Shown piece by piece: positions 44,786 to 57,124 of a DNA stretch of 64,000 nucleotides (positions are counted from its first letter, which is position 1; every line of letters begins with the position of its first letter). The stretch comes from Forficula auricularia (taxonomy: Eukaryota > Arthropoda > Insecta > Dermaptera > Forficulidae), in assembly GCA_024734495.1 (NCBI GenBank), contig JALMQS010000099.1, positions 98,993,321 through 99,057,320 of the forward strand, in the 5' to 3' direction. Both the position numbers and the translations under genes were made by a program. The notes beneath the pieces were generated by a model. That model saw only the letters and a list, made by a program, of their open reading frames with translations, was not told the origin of the DNA and ran no database searches.

Positions 44786-45971
44786 GAGGGTGATTCACGG
44801 TCGATGGCACGTTAGACGTTTATGAAAAACGGAACGCAGGGGATTTTTCTGAAAATTTAGCACCTATTACATTTTACTGAATTTAATTTTAACTAACCAT
44901 GGCAATATCAAGCTTATGACAGTTTGTTAAGTATTTATAAGTAACTTATAAACAGTTTATTGGCGATGTTCAAAAAAATCTCCCAAAATAATCTCAAATA
45001 TTGATTATTCAAACGAAGTTATTATAGTACAAAATAAATAATTTATAAGAACTTCGTTTGAATAATCAATATTTGCGGTCATTTTGGGAGATTTATTTGA
45101 ACATCGCCAATAAACTGTTTATAAGCTACTTATAAATAGTCAACAAACTGTCATAAGCTAGATATTTCCATGGTTAGTTAAAAATTAAAATTTCTTTAAA
45201 AGTGAAACTTTATTTTCTTAAAAAAATCCGAAAATGAGAGGTAAGGGGGGACCCTTTGTATCACTTCACCATTTTTGAACATCGCCAATAAACTGTTTAT
45301 AAGTTACTTATAAATAGTCAACAAACTGATATTACCATGGTTAGTTAAAATTAAATTCAGTAAAATGTCTTTATTAAGATAAGAAAACTTGATGTTTTAG
45401 GTATAGGGACATGATACATATCGTCTTAAAGCATTTTTCTTAGTCTTTCAATTTATTGAGTAGTATACAGGGGTCTAATTTGAAAAAATGAACTTTTGAC
45501 TCTTTTTATGAATAACTGAAATAATAGTAATTTTAGCACGCCCTGTATAATATGGAGTCGATTTCTCGGCGTAAATTAAATACTTCGGGTCTGTCTAAGC
45601 TACCACCAAAATATCAACTTTTCATGAATAGAGAGCACTAATTAATTTAAGTTTAATTAGGGCCATGTTTTGGACCATATTTAACACAAATTATTTTTTA
45701 TCTCGAAAACAGATAGAGATAGGTATAGGACAATATTATCAAAAAAGTATTTTAATAAAAGGCCGGTTCTAAAAACGTGTTAATATACGGGGTGTTCTAT
45801 TAAAAAAAATAAAGTTGCTACGACTTTTCGATGGAAGCCGAAACGTCGCAATGCTGAAAATATTTTAGATCGATAGAACAAGTAAGAAAATGTAAGATGC
45901 TAAATTTTCAGAAAAATCCTGAGTTCCGTTTTCCATAAACGTCCAACGTGCCATCGACCGTGATCACCCTG
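44786..45971. mobile_element. Tc1/mariner-like foldback with triplicated arm
   Basis: Terminal inverted repeats of about 75 nt: AGGGTGATTCACGGTCGATG at the left, and CATCGACCGTGATCACCCTG at the right, with TA on both sides (44784-44785, 45972-45973). Inside, CATCGCCAATAAACTGTTTA occurs in three places: inverted near 44955-44975, and direct near 45100 and 45283. This gives a large inner palindrome. No transposase frame. Confidence 0.8.
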
Positions 45972-45973
45972 TA

Positions 45974-47470
45974 GACCCTCAACGTGTACGTGATAAATAC
46001 AATTTATAAAAAATAATCTCAAAATATTTATTAACAATCCGAAGATTTATTTTTCAACATATTTTTATATTCAGTTAAAATAAATAAATAAATAATAAAC
46101 TCTTTATCTTTACCTTCACTCTCTCTCCCATTTATGTGAGTTCATGTACACATGAGACGCGTTTTAAGTGAGTTGGTTTAGAGTTCAGGTAACAAGATGT
46201 GGCTGATTTCTCTGGAAATGTAATCATATTCTACCTTTAATAAAGGACTTGTGATCTCAGTTGATTAAAACCATGTCGAGTAAATTTCTACCCTTAACAT
46301 TTTTTACTCTATATACAATATACAAATACATATTATATAGAGAGACATACATACACAGGGTTAAATTATATCTAAAACCTCTCATCTAGAAATTTCATTT
46401 GCAGATGATGATAAGAACTGGTTTTCTTGTTATAAGATAAATAAAGAATGTTTATTGCTGACACGTCACGAGGGCCTGAGTCAAAATTGATTTTCGGGGT
46501 AAATAGAAAATAGGGATTATAAATTAATAGTCTCTCTCTCTCAATAAATATATATATATAAATAAGATAGTATAAATTATCTTCTTTTTTTGGACTGCCT
46601 CATCAATATCCACTCAATTTATATATATTTTTGAAATAATTTATTTATTGTTTTTGGAAAATAAATATAATTGTTATATAAATTCAATCCCATAACGTTT
46701 ATTAAAAGTTCAAGAAATTCTCCCTTTATTAATGGCAATAAGGAAAAGTAATTGTTTTTAAAAGGATATAATTTTTTTTTTTTTTTGAAAATAGACCATG
46801 ATATAGATTTTCTTGGATATGAACATACCTTGAATAAAAATAAAAAAAATATGAATATTTACGAAAAATACTTTTTTTTTAATTAAATAAATATAGATTT
46901 TTTATAAACAACAATCTTTAAACGTTTATTTACCTCCTCATCCCAAATTACGAAAATGAAGAAAAAAAGGAAACGTTTTCAAGAATCTCAGTGTGATTTT
47001 ATGAATTTTGTTGATTTGACGATCATTTTGTCAGTGAACAGTTTGAGCTACAAAGCAGAAATTTGACACAAATGTGCCGCTTAGGATGATGTCAATATGA
47101 TGATGGGGGTGAAAACTTCTCTCTGGCATAGAAGAAAATATCCAAACCATGATTTAAATTAAATTATCGATGTTCAAAGATTTTATAAAATTATTCCAAA
47201 TTAAAATAATTACAATTTTGGAAAATATTTTACTTACCTTTTTTTATTTCTATATTTGTATTCGATTGAAGATTTTAATTGAAGTTTAAAGGAAGTGACT
47301 CTTACCTGAAAAGAAAAAAGAAAATCGTGTTATTAAAAAAACTCTAATATGTTAGTATATACAGTCAAGGAAGGTGTTTGTATATATTTTTGTGCATTTT
47401 TATTTATATGAATTTTGTATATATGTGTAATGTTGATGGAGTTGTGGATTCTATCATTACAAATATAGAC
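45974..47470. other. Intergenic, no gene seen
   Basis: AT-rich; short CT and TA runs near 46530-46560. GGACTGCCTCATCAATATCC near 46593 resembles the FB2 arm start, perhaps a fragment. Confidence 0.45.
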
Positions 47471-47477
47471 AAATTCC

Positions 47478-47520
47478 TAATCTGAAGATGACCTGAATTA
47501 AAGATCGAAACTGTAGTACA
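47478..47520 (+). ncRNA. Hammerhead-like motif upstream of the Penelope-like fragment
   Basis: Core CTGAAGA at 47482-47488, a weak stem II, GAAA at 47507-47510, then ACTGTAGT. No convincing stem I. The spacing fits the other motifs. Confidence 0.5.
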
Positions 47521-47662
47521 AATTTTTAAAATACAAATATAATTGGAGCTGCGTGACTCTTCTTTAAATTTTTGTTTAAAATCCCATTTCTATTAAAAAC
47601 TAATGATAATAATAGTAAAATAATATATTTTAATACCTTTCAAATCAAACGAAACTTAATTT

Positions 47663-47920
47663 ATGCATAAATTAAGTGTTCGAAATAAAAAGACCAACAC
47701 TGCACTCTCCACCCACGCAGCTGAACATAGTCATTCTTTTGATTACGATAATGCGAAAATATTGGTCAAGATTGATAACTACTATAAAAGATCCATAGCC
47801 GAAATGCTATATATAAAAATAGCAGGTGATAAGGCTATCAATTTTAAAAGAGATTGTATGTTTCTTTCCAATATTTATACATCTATCCTGTGTGATATGA
47901 GCCAACAGTTGTTTTCTTGA
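47663..47920 (+). pseudogene. Penelope-like element GIY-YIG endonuclease fragment
   Basis: In Penelope-like retroelements the C-terminal GIY-YIG domain nicks the target DNA. The 85-residue frame has the family's spacing: HKLSVRNKKTNTALSTHAAE, then HSHSFDYDNAKILVKIDNYY, the conserved KRSIAEMLYIKI with its catalytic glutamate, and a terminal block NFKRDCMFLSNIYTSIL. The GIY and YIG motifs themselves and the whole reverse transcriptase are missing upstream, where AT-rich sequence replaces them. A hammerhead-like motif lies about 150 nt before the frame and another about 390 nt after its end. The first ATG may not be the original start. It is a remnant. Confidence 0.8.
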
Positions 47921-48305
47921 ACTTAATGTATAGAAACTTTTTGAAATTTTTTATAAGAATTTGTATAATTTGATTGAATGAAAAAATGCATGTGATTTAA
48001 AAGTAATTAGATTCTAATTTGGATTTTCTGTTTGTAAATAAATAATGATGGGATATATGATGACCTCACATAAGGGTCAAATATCTAATTATAATGTAAT
48101 ATATAGAAAAGATTTATATAAACTCATTACTTTCAGAAGCTAAAAGAATTTTTATTTTTGACATGGCTTGGTTCGATCACATATGTGTACCGCATTTTGT
48201 GTATAACTGTAAGTCTAAATAACCAACTTGGTCAACTTATAATTTTTTATATAAAAAAAAATATACCAATTAACATACATTTGTAAAAAAAAATTTTTAG
48301 CCTAA

Positions 48306-48350
48306 TTGACTGAAGATGGCCAAATAAAATTCAGGCCGAAAGGTGTTTTA
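48306..48350 (+). ncRNA. Hammerhead-like motif downstream of the Penelope-like fragment
   Basis: Core CTGAAGA at 48310-48316, one extra T, stem II GGCC (48318-48321) with GGCC (48334-48337), GAAA at 48338-48341. Stems I and III are not convincing. Confidence 0.55.
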
Positions 48351-48449
48351 TTGAACCCAGTGATTCCATCTTTGGCTGATACCTCCTCCTTCATCTAGTA
48401 CAGTTTCATCACAGCCACGAACTCTTACAAAAAATTACTACTTTTTATA

Positions 48450-48505
48450 AGGAGAAATCAATGAGATTGTCCTCTGCTAGATGTATATAATAATTTATTT
48501 GTTAG
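48450..48505. repeat. FB1 fragment beside the Penelope-like remnant
   Basis: GAGAAATCAATGAGATTGTCC and TCTGCTAGATG..TTTATTTGTT match the FB1 arm. It lies 530 nt after the endonuclease fragment. Confidence 0.6.
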
Positions 48506-49009
48506 ATCTTACAACTTTTCATAAAGTTAATTTTTGATATAATATAAATTAGATTAATTAGTAGAATCAGTTTCTAGCCAATCAAAAGCACGTCGCAGTA
48601 AAGATTATGTTACTTGAAACAACTCACTAATGAATACCCACACTTAGTGATTATCATTTACAGTAAAAACCCTAGCCGAAACCGAAACTTGCAACTTGAA
48701 CTATTATTCTAGTGACTTAGATTATTTTTCATAAAACTAATACGCTCTTAAATCTACAATACTAGAAAATATATTATATATCGATATTATAAAATGAGAG
48801 TAGAATTTCAATGAATTCTTCCTCTATATCAGACATGGATTTAATTAAATCTGTACACGCATTGAATCAATCTATAAATCAGACGAATGCATTTTAAATG
48901 ATTTAATTGGATTTGTGATGACAGAGAAAGAAATAATCTACCACTGATTAACAAAAAAATAATATATATGCCAGATTGGTTTGCATTTGAGGACAACCCG
49001 TCGGCGTCG
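48506..49009. other. Intergenic, no gene seen
   Basis: AT-rich single-copy-looking sequence without recognised features. Confidence 0.5.
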
Positions 49010-49080
49010 TCCCGGATTGCTTTTTGGCACTTGGGTTCAATTCCCGAGAGGTTGAAAACAAATGTTCTGATATATAAAAG
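49010..49080 (+). repeat. tRNA-like SINE-D head
   Basis: Box B-like GGTTCAATTCCCGAGAGG preceded by TTTTTGGCACTTG, and followed by GTTCTGATATATAAAAG as at 29690. A partial copy. Confidence 0.5.
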
Positions 49081-49209
49081 AATTCATTCATAGCACCTTG
49101 AATTCAGTATTTGACAATCTCTAGTGATTTTCTTAAAAAAATGGGTTTCTTTAATTAGGAAACGCATCAGATAGATAGATATAGATATATTGACTGCTTA
49201 AAAACAGCG

Positions 49210-49229
49210 GATACTGAATATTCAGTATC
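49210..49229. repeat. Perfect 20-bp palindrome
   Basis: GATACTGAATATTCAGTATC is its own reverse complement; flanks CAGCG and AGCGG are also similar. Confidence 0.9.
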
Positions 49230-49326
49230 AGCGGTTCGAAAAAATGTTAAGATCATATTTTCAATAACAAATTTTTCATTTCATTGTACATAATTATTAG
49301 ATGGCTTAACTTTCATTTGTCTAAAG

Positions 49327-50215
49327 CAGGGTTGTCCAACCCGTGGCTCGCGGGCCGCATGCGGCCCAACACTGCAATAAGTGTGGCCCAACATAAAATC
49401 ATAAACTTCCTTAAAACATTGAGATTTATGTGTAGAGATATATTTATTCTCTTTTTCGAAATATGAATGTACATTTGTACAATACGGGAAGCTTTTTTCA
49501 AGAATAAAATTCACTAAAAGCAAAATTATAAGCTCAACTATATACCTAAGATAAAAAAAAAAATAATGAAGTTTCGAATATTTAAAAATTATTTTCCTTC
49601 TCATATTTTCATTTTCTAAAATATTTATTATTCCAGTAATTTATATGCTACGACACTAATCAAGTCTATAGTTATCAATCTAGTAGGTACAAGGAGACAA
49701 GGAATTGGTGTTTTCTAGAACAATCACAATTAATTGATATTTTCTCTCTTGGACTAAAACTTGTCAGGACTTGTCTTTTAGCTCTTTGCACGTTCTTACA
49801 TGTCAATAGATAATGGATAGTCAAGGATTAATATATCCGTGACCCTTTTAAAAAATAAATTTTGATTTCTCATATCCTTATTTAATCCCATATTTTTTTT
49901 TTTTTTAAATTTGTTGTTTTGTTTTTTCTAGAGTTAATGTGAATATATTGGCTGGCAAAATGGGTTTGTGCCCGATGCCAATAAATAATATAAAAAAATC
50001 CCATTCGATAATTATATTAATTATCTGGCCAGGAAAAAATATAAACAAATACTAATACATAATATCACTTTTTGGAAGTATGAAGGTATGTAATTACATA
50101 TATGAGAATCTATGAATAACAAATATCAATAGAAATATAATATTTTATCCGCGTACCGGGACAATTTTTTCCCCTCAAATGTGATCCGTATAAGCCAAGA
50201 GGTTGGAGACCACTG
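49327..50215. mobile_element. hAT-type non-autonomous element
   Basis: Ends CAGGGTTGTCCAACC and GGTTGGAGACCACTG are inverted copies, and the left continues GTGGCTCGCGGGCCGCATG, a phrase typical of hAT MITEs. The 8-bp flanks GTCTAAAG (49319-49326) and GTCTAGAG (50216-50223) differ at one base. The 889-bp length with no transposase frame means it depends on another element. Confidence 0.9.
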
Positions 50216-50396
50216 GTCTAGAGACATACAAATTGTTTCATTATAATTTTAAATAAATATTTAAATGCGATATTATATTTGATTTAACCATATCATTCAG
50301 ATGTACTCTCTATGTAATATATTCACTAAGAGGTAATAATCTTAGAGTATGAGGGTAAGTCAATTTACTAGTTTTTTTTTTAGTTACTTTCTGCTA

Positions 50397-50430
50397 CTGA
50401 AGATGGGTTAGCCAACCGAAATATATATAT
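50397..50430 (+). ncRNA. Hammerhead-like motif, isolated
   Basis: Core CTGAAGA at 50397-50403, stem II GGTT/AACC, GAAA at 50418-50421, then a run of AT ending in C. Stem I is not supported. No foldback surrounds it. Confidence 0.5.
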
Positions 50431-50439
50431 CGAGATTAA

Positions 50440-53154
50440 AGACTCTCCAAAAATAAATTCGTTTTATTTTTATATCTTAATGTAAAACCTACCAAGTATT
50501 TTTTATCCAATAATTTTAAGTCAATTTACTAATAATTTCATGTTTCACTTTTACATAATCGGGGAGTTGAATAGCAGCATGCTCTGCTAGCGTAGCGTCA
50601 CTGCTACATCATTGTCCTTGATGACGATGTAACCTTTGATGTTGTTGTAAAACGTGATCAAAATTATCATATTATATGTTCGAAAAATAAAAAAATAATT
50701 ACAATAAATGAACAAAATTGTTATTTCCAAAAAGTTCTAGTCTTTATGCAAAACGACACCCGAGTGTGAAAATGTTTATAATTGCTCAATTAGACTGAGG
50801 TATCTGGAATAATTGTAAAAGGTCAAATTAAAATTAGCCATTTTATTTCTACAAAGATCGTTCTGCATTAAAGCTAACGATAAGTACGTCTAGCCTGTTT
50901 GCTTAAAGGCTAGACTTTTGGAACACAAGCAGATTTCTTAAAGGGGCTGCGATATATAAATATACTAGTATTTGTTCAATTATAGATTAAATATTGTTTT
51001 TCTATAATTCGCTTGAATCTGTCTGTAACTAACTACATTTCCAATAATGCCGAATAGAATAAGTAAAGTGGGGACTATTCTAAATTGTTATTTTTCCTTT
51101 TTATTTGTAATTCTCGTAATGATTGTCTGGCATAAAATTTGATTCCATGTACTTCAAAAAGAGGTTTTTTAAATAACACATAATTTTTGTCCGATTTCAA
51201 ATTCACAAAATATTTATATTTACACTTTTTATTATTTCGAATAAAAAAATGTAAAGATCAAAACATAAAAAAATCCTACTAAAATTTTATTTAGAAAAAT
51301 AAATTTTCTAAATTTATAATCAAATTAAAGACATCAAGTTGTTAATTTAATTTTTATGAAAAAGGCCTTGAATTCAAGTTAATGTCAAGTTTTATAACAT
51401 AAATAACAACAACAACCTTATTTATTTATTAGTCCCAGTCAAATGTAATCGGGAATTTTTATTATTGATAATTTATATTAATATTTAATTATGTAAATAA
51501 ATAAATAAATATGTCGTTTTAAGTCGAATTTTGAGTAGTATAATATAAATATACTTATAATTGGGAATATCTTTTGGATTGGACCACCCATGGGGAAATT
51601 ATTAATAAAATAAAAATAAAAATTAATTTGAATGTTTTTTCGTGCTGATATCAACGAATTAGAAGGCCTTATTTGTTAAATTACTCTGTACAATTTCAAA
51701 TATATAAAATCAAAAATACAGAAGTAGCTTTACTAACCGCCACAATAAATAAACTTTAATGGTTTTTGAAATATACAATAATAGATCACATACATTTGGT
51801 AATGATTTGAAAATTAGCAACCACCTGGGGGCTTGCTAACGATGGACAACAACATTTCTCTCCACAAAAATATGTTTGTTATTTACCGTTGGCGAACCCC
51901 CAAGCAGTTGTAAAAAGATTTTAGTGGAGGAGGGATTTCCATTGAATTATTAATCATAGATCTATTGAATAAATATTACCCATATCGTAATTTTTTCCAA
52001 AAGGATTATACGTACTAACAAAGTCAATAATTAAATAAAACTTATATTGATACCCAAGTCGATTTTTCTCAAAAATTCAAAAATATTTTGACAATTTTCT
52101 TCAAATTTTACTTTTTTAAAAATGTTTTTTAATATTTGAATCACTATTTTCCCCATTGATAATTTCAAATTTCTTAAAGTTTAATTTGGTTTTCTTGTTT
52201 TCTTAAAAATTAGACTTTACGGGGTATTATAAATTTTATCTCATCAGAACAAACACTTTTTCGATTCAGACAAGGTCGTAGCCAACAAGAGCGGGGATTA
52301 GGGTGCCAGAGCCCCCTCCCCACCCTCCAAAATGCTGAGATAAAATTCAAAGTTTAAAGGATATAAATAAATATTCGCTAAAAAAAATTTAATAAAAAAA
52401 TACTCTGATAAAAAAGCAATCTAGGCACCTGGGAGGTCATGTCTCCTACTCCTAAGAGAGTATATCCATAATGACCTAATTCCTCGGTGGGTAACCAATC
52501 CCCTTCGAAATTTTTTTCGGTTCTTCCTTGGTTTCAGAGGGCCAAAACACAAATGTATGTAAGGCCTCAATTTTTTTAACGAAAAGAGAATTTTTCATAA
52601 CTTCTCATACAAGCCTTTGTTTCTATAACTTTCATTTGCTATATGATGATGGATGATTTAAAAATTCGTGATTTCAGGATAAGAGCGATGAAAGTGTTTC
52701 ATCATGAATTTTCGAGATATTTTGAATTAAAATTAGCGACCTAGAGTTTTCCCTTAATGAACGAATCAATCCGGTTCCGGATGAGCTCACTCACTCACTT
52801 ATTTTCCGTTATCTGATTCGGTGCTTCCTTAAAAGGTCATCGAAGCTCCCGGCTGATCTCGATTCAGCTTCAGAACTCGCATAGTTGTTGTCCGCTTCAG
52901 GCTTTTTTCATGTTCAAGGACACCGATTACTATTCGCATCACTTGCCATATTTAGCATTTGGCGAAAGAAAGTCTGAATCACGAGTCGGAAACATTTCCA
53001 TATATCGGGAATTCTATATCTCCTGTCGATTTTTTTTTACTTTACCATAAGCAGTAGATATGGGGAAGTAGGGTAATCGACGAGGAATAAATTGTTTTTT
53101 TGGATTCGTTTTTTTGAAATACCTTAAAAAACTAAATAATTTTATTAGACTTTA
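50440..53154. other. Intergenic with a hairpin and a GC-richer island
   Basis: Mostly AT-rich. An imperfect 25-bp inverted repeat (51818-51845 and 51886-51910) has a 40-nt loop. The stretch 52770-53030 is GC-richer and single copy in the window. GGGGAGTTGAATAGC near 50560 may be a decayed SINE-C head. Confidence 0.45.
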
Positions 53155-53222
53155 ATTGCAAAGATTTTGTTTGTCGAGATTAGCAGAGTGTTTTGATTCA
53201 TAAAGAGAAACCAATGAGCTTG
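53155..53222. repeat. FB1 tail and arm fragment
   Basis: ATTGCAAAGATTTTGTTTGTCGAGATTAGCAGAG followed by GAGAAACCAATGAGCTTG matches the tail plus outer arm of FB1, truncated on the right. Quoted here in diverged form. Confidence 0.65.
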
Positions 53223-54584
53223 TAAAAATTAAAACTCCTATTGGTAGTAGACGTCCCAGTAAGATGTACGCAAACGCAGAGTGATTTTTTTCGTAGTAAA
53301 ATTTCCTCAGTCAAGGATTTTCAAATTACACTAACAATGACCAAAGTTAAGACCGCTTGTCATTAAAACTACGAAGAAAAACAGCCCTGAATTCCCAAAT
53401 ACTGGGTTTAAAAATTGATAATATCCACGAATTATACCATATTGATACTTTGCTGTCTGATTTGATTAATTTTCATTACATTGATGATTTGATGCTTAGG
53501 TTTTACAATTTTACTACAGCTCAGCTTCACCCCCATATTGGTTATGATTTTTGATGACTCTGTTGAACCAAGCCAGAAAAAAGCATGCACACCAAAAAAC
53601 AACACAGACCAACAAAAAAATCTTTTGTAAAAACTTTTTAAACCAATTTGCCTTAATCTTATGTATTTTTGGGTGCTGAAACCGTATTTGGTATCAGTTT
53701 TTTTGTTTATCACCCACAATTTTCTCACAATTTATCATCGATTATATATTTTAAAAAATAGGGAAAATTTGATATATAAAAATTGAAAATAATATTAAAT
53801 TACTAAAATGCAAATATTAGGTTTTCGCCATTTTTCGCTTGCTCTGCTGTCTCACTCACATATAAAACATGGAAATTTTGTTGACCAAGGAGCATGGAGA
53901 CAACTTTTAAATCTCCACAAAGTATAAAAATCATGAGCTGTATAGTTAATTTTCTGTAAAATCATATTAAGTTTCCTTCATATGGACTGAATGAAGCATA
54001 AGTATTTCCATTATGTTCCAAAATGTGGGAAATTGGTGGGTGATACGACTTTTTTATTATTATTTTCGGAATCAGCACACCAAATAAAACAGGAATTAGT
54101 TAAAATTATTGATGAAAAGTTTTTTCATCATTGGCCTGTGTAATTGTTCAGGTTATTACTAAAAGAATGAATGATATAGCCTTACCATTTTACATTAAAA
54201 AAATTATAGATTTTCTCCATTTTATTTTTTTATCTGCATTGATATGTTTACTTGGCTAGAACATGAAGCGAACCTTGACTATAGGATGTTCATCTGATGA
54301 TGAAGGAGAATAATTCATAAGTCGTTGATGGTGGATGATAATGACACGATTGGAATCCAGTCGTTTCTCTCTAATCGACATCCGCAATTCCAAGTACAAA
54401 GTAATTATATATACGACATTTTATCAATATAATATTAATAACTGTTCGCTTATCTGGAACACAAACGATGGATGGGAAAGAACAATTCGTTTCCCACCAT
54501 AGTGCTCATTTAGGTCGAGTTCATCAGAAAACAGTTTATTTTTCAAACACATGACCATTTTTTAAATCCCTTGTCTTTTGATTG
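53223..54584. other. Intergenic, no gene recognised
   Basis: Overlapping frames at 53357-53554 (plus) and 53432-53728 (minus) show no known domain. GAACCAAGCCAG near 53573 is the complement of CTGGCTTGGTTC, similar to CATGGCTTGGTTCGATC at 48163, so this could be more Penelope-like debris. CTGATGATGAAGGAG near 54296 looks like a decayed hammerhead core. Confidence 0.4.
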
Positions 54585-54930
54585 GATTTTCGAAATATCT
54601 CAAAACGACTGAAACTATTTGGATAACAAAAATTGAGTGGATTGACAGCGTTTCCATCTACTTGTCTAGGGAAAATTGAAAAATTTATATTTTTAGAGAT
54701 ATCAATTATTTTTATCAAAATATCTATTAGTGGATTAGTGCGTGAGTGCGTTATCAAATTTTGTGTAAGATCTAGATCAAAAATCAATAAAGATATCGAA
54801 ACGAAATTTTATATTTAGGTATTTTATAAATTGAAATTAATAGCTGATTTTGATTGAAATCGGAAAAAATATGGGGGAAGGGGGTTCAAAATGAGAGCCA
54901 TTTGTCCGAATTAAACCAAATTTGACAAAG
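54585..54930 (+). repeat. Repeat MS, degenerate copy
   Basis: TTCGAAATATCTCAAAACGAC, TTATCAAATTTTGTG and a poly-G run followed by TCAAAATGAGAGCC correspond in order to 40766-41090. The minisatellite has shrunk to part of one unit. Confidence 0.65.
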
Positions 54931-57124
54931 TTACCCTTTAAGGCCTTGAAGCACTACAAATGAAAAAAATCAGTTTGCTATGAGGGCATGAGGTTATTAG
55001 AAGATTGAATAAATATTACAAGGTCTACAAAGATTTTTATTAGAAATAGCTTAAAATATATAATATAGTATAATTTTTGAAAACGAAAACAATTGCATTT
55101 TGATGGCAAATGGCACGACAATCTTTAAAAACTTCTTTTAGAAAAAAAAATAGTTGCCAAAGGGTTATAGAGTCAACTATATGACAAGTTATTTTATTTG
55201 TTGAAAAAACAGCCTTTTAGACACTTTTCGAAAGAACATATGCCGTTATTTTTGATCTTTGCCTTCTTTATGAGCCATACTCGATGCTTACTATGATGAG
55301 GGTACTCTTCATAGTAATTTTTCTTGGAAAAGTCCGCAGGGATGGTTTTCTGTTGTCTTCCTATAAATATATGGATACTTTAAAATACGTGTATCTATTT
55401 GAAATACTACATTTTTATTTTATATACTTATTTATATTTAAAATATTTAGAGTAATTCCTATTTCAAATACTTGAGGTAAAACTATTTTTTTAATTCCTC
55501 TCACAAATTCTTGCAATAAAATTATTTTTTAATTGGTATTTCACATACAATGCTGCAAATAATTTGTATTTCAAATAAATTTGAATTTATGTCGAAAAAA
55601 CGTAAAATTCATAATATATATAAAACTATATATTTTAGATTATAATAAATGAATATTTATTTATTCATAGTAGATAATATTTATCAATTGAGAGTTTTCG
55701 ACTAAAACCACCATATTTGGACATTTTTAATGAGATAAACTCATAAAAAACCACAACATTTGGAACACTATTTTTATGTTCAGCTTGTATGTCTAAGGAT
55801 TTATTCCAAGCTCAAGCCTTGAGTAAACGTTATTAAATTTTAACGAGTTATCTCATCTCTTCAAGATTTTATATCTTTTTATTTATCTCAATATTTATTC
55901 AATTTTTCTAATTGCCATAATTATAAAGTTAAATGGATAGAAAATATGAAAAAACTAATATAATTAATAGATTATTCTAATTTTACAATATTATATTGGA
56001 AGAGTTTAATCTCATTATATTATATATTCTAATTTAACACACTTCAAGAAGTCAGACCGGAGAATTTTACTTTTTTACTAATAGCACAGGTAATATTTTA
56101 GGAAATTAAAATTTTTGTTGTAATATTATTCAAATTTTATAATAATATTAGCTATTCAATTTTGAATTTTTATAAACGATATTTTTTTAAAATAAAAGTA
56201 TATTGTATTTTTCGTCTGTATTTTAAATATATTTTTTGAGTATTTGATATTTTAAATACCTAAAGTAGTGAAGTTTGCCCAATTTTTCCTATACCTGTAA
56301 TTGGTGAAATGCCTTGAATTTTTGTCAGATGTGAAATTTTTTTCTGTCTGAGACGGGATTCGATCCAGATTCAAACCGATGGGTAGTCGATTGCTCTTTA
56401 CACAGGGCTTTAGGCTCATTCACCATTAGGATGTTTTTTTCAATTTGCCTAACAATGAAAAAAAGAGAAAACTGAACCAAAAACTACTGTTCCACTATTA
56501 ATATAATTCCATTCCATATATTTCTATCGCAACCTTAGAATAGTTCACAGGATCTGGTTAATAATCGTATGATAATAATTTAAAATTTCATGTGTTTAAA
56601 AAAAATAGGTCACCTGTGTACACTTTTGTATTTCGAATGACTTTGTAACCGTATTATGGATGTTGTTAATCTTTAATACTTTTATAAAATAGCAAACGCG
56701 ATATCATAAAACTGGGTATAAATTTATATATTAATTTTATTTAAGCATTACTATAAATTCCCAAAGACCTTAATGATATATTATACAATTCAACCGGGTG
56801 CTTAAAACAGAACGTGTTCTATTTTATTATGAATATGACATTAAATAAGCAAAAACAGAAAATCATTGCAATGCCATAAACCCTATTTTTTATTTCGTTA
56901 TTTATTTATTTATTTATTTCCTTTAATTTTTGCTTAAAATTAATATGAAGCAGGTATGTATATTAATGAGCAAATCATATAAGCCATGTATATTAAAGAG
57001 ATTATTTTATACAAAAAATTCCAAAGATGTGCATTTCACACGAATTTTACTTATCCAGCAATATCAAGAATAATAAGTAAAACTGAACATTCTTGTTAAA
57101 TGTAAAATTATATATAAAAATAAG
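54931..57124. other. Intergenic, no gene seen
   Basis: AT-rich. GGGATTCGATCCAGATTCAAACC near 56353 is a tRNA-like box B on the minus strand, probably SINE debris. No coding frame recognised. Confidence 0.45.

Noticed and set aside
45830..45880. GAAGCCGAAACGTCG as a hammerhead motif
   Set aside because: No CUGANGA core and no stem II upstream; only the GAAACGTC half is present.
53357..53728. Two overlapping frames on opposite strands
   Set aside because: Neither shows a known domain; possible Penelope-like debris, but this could not be supported.
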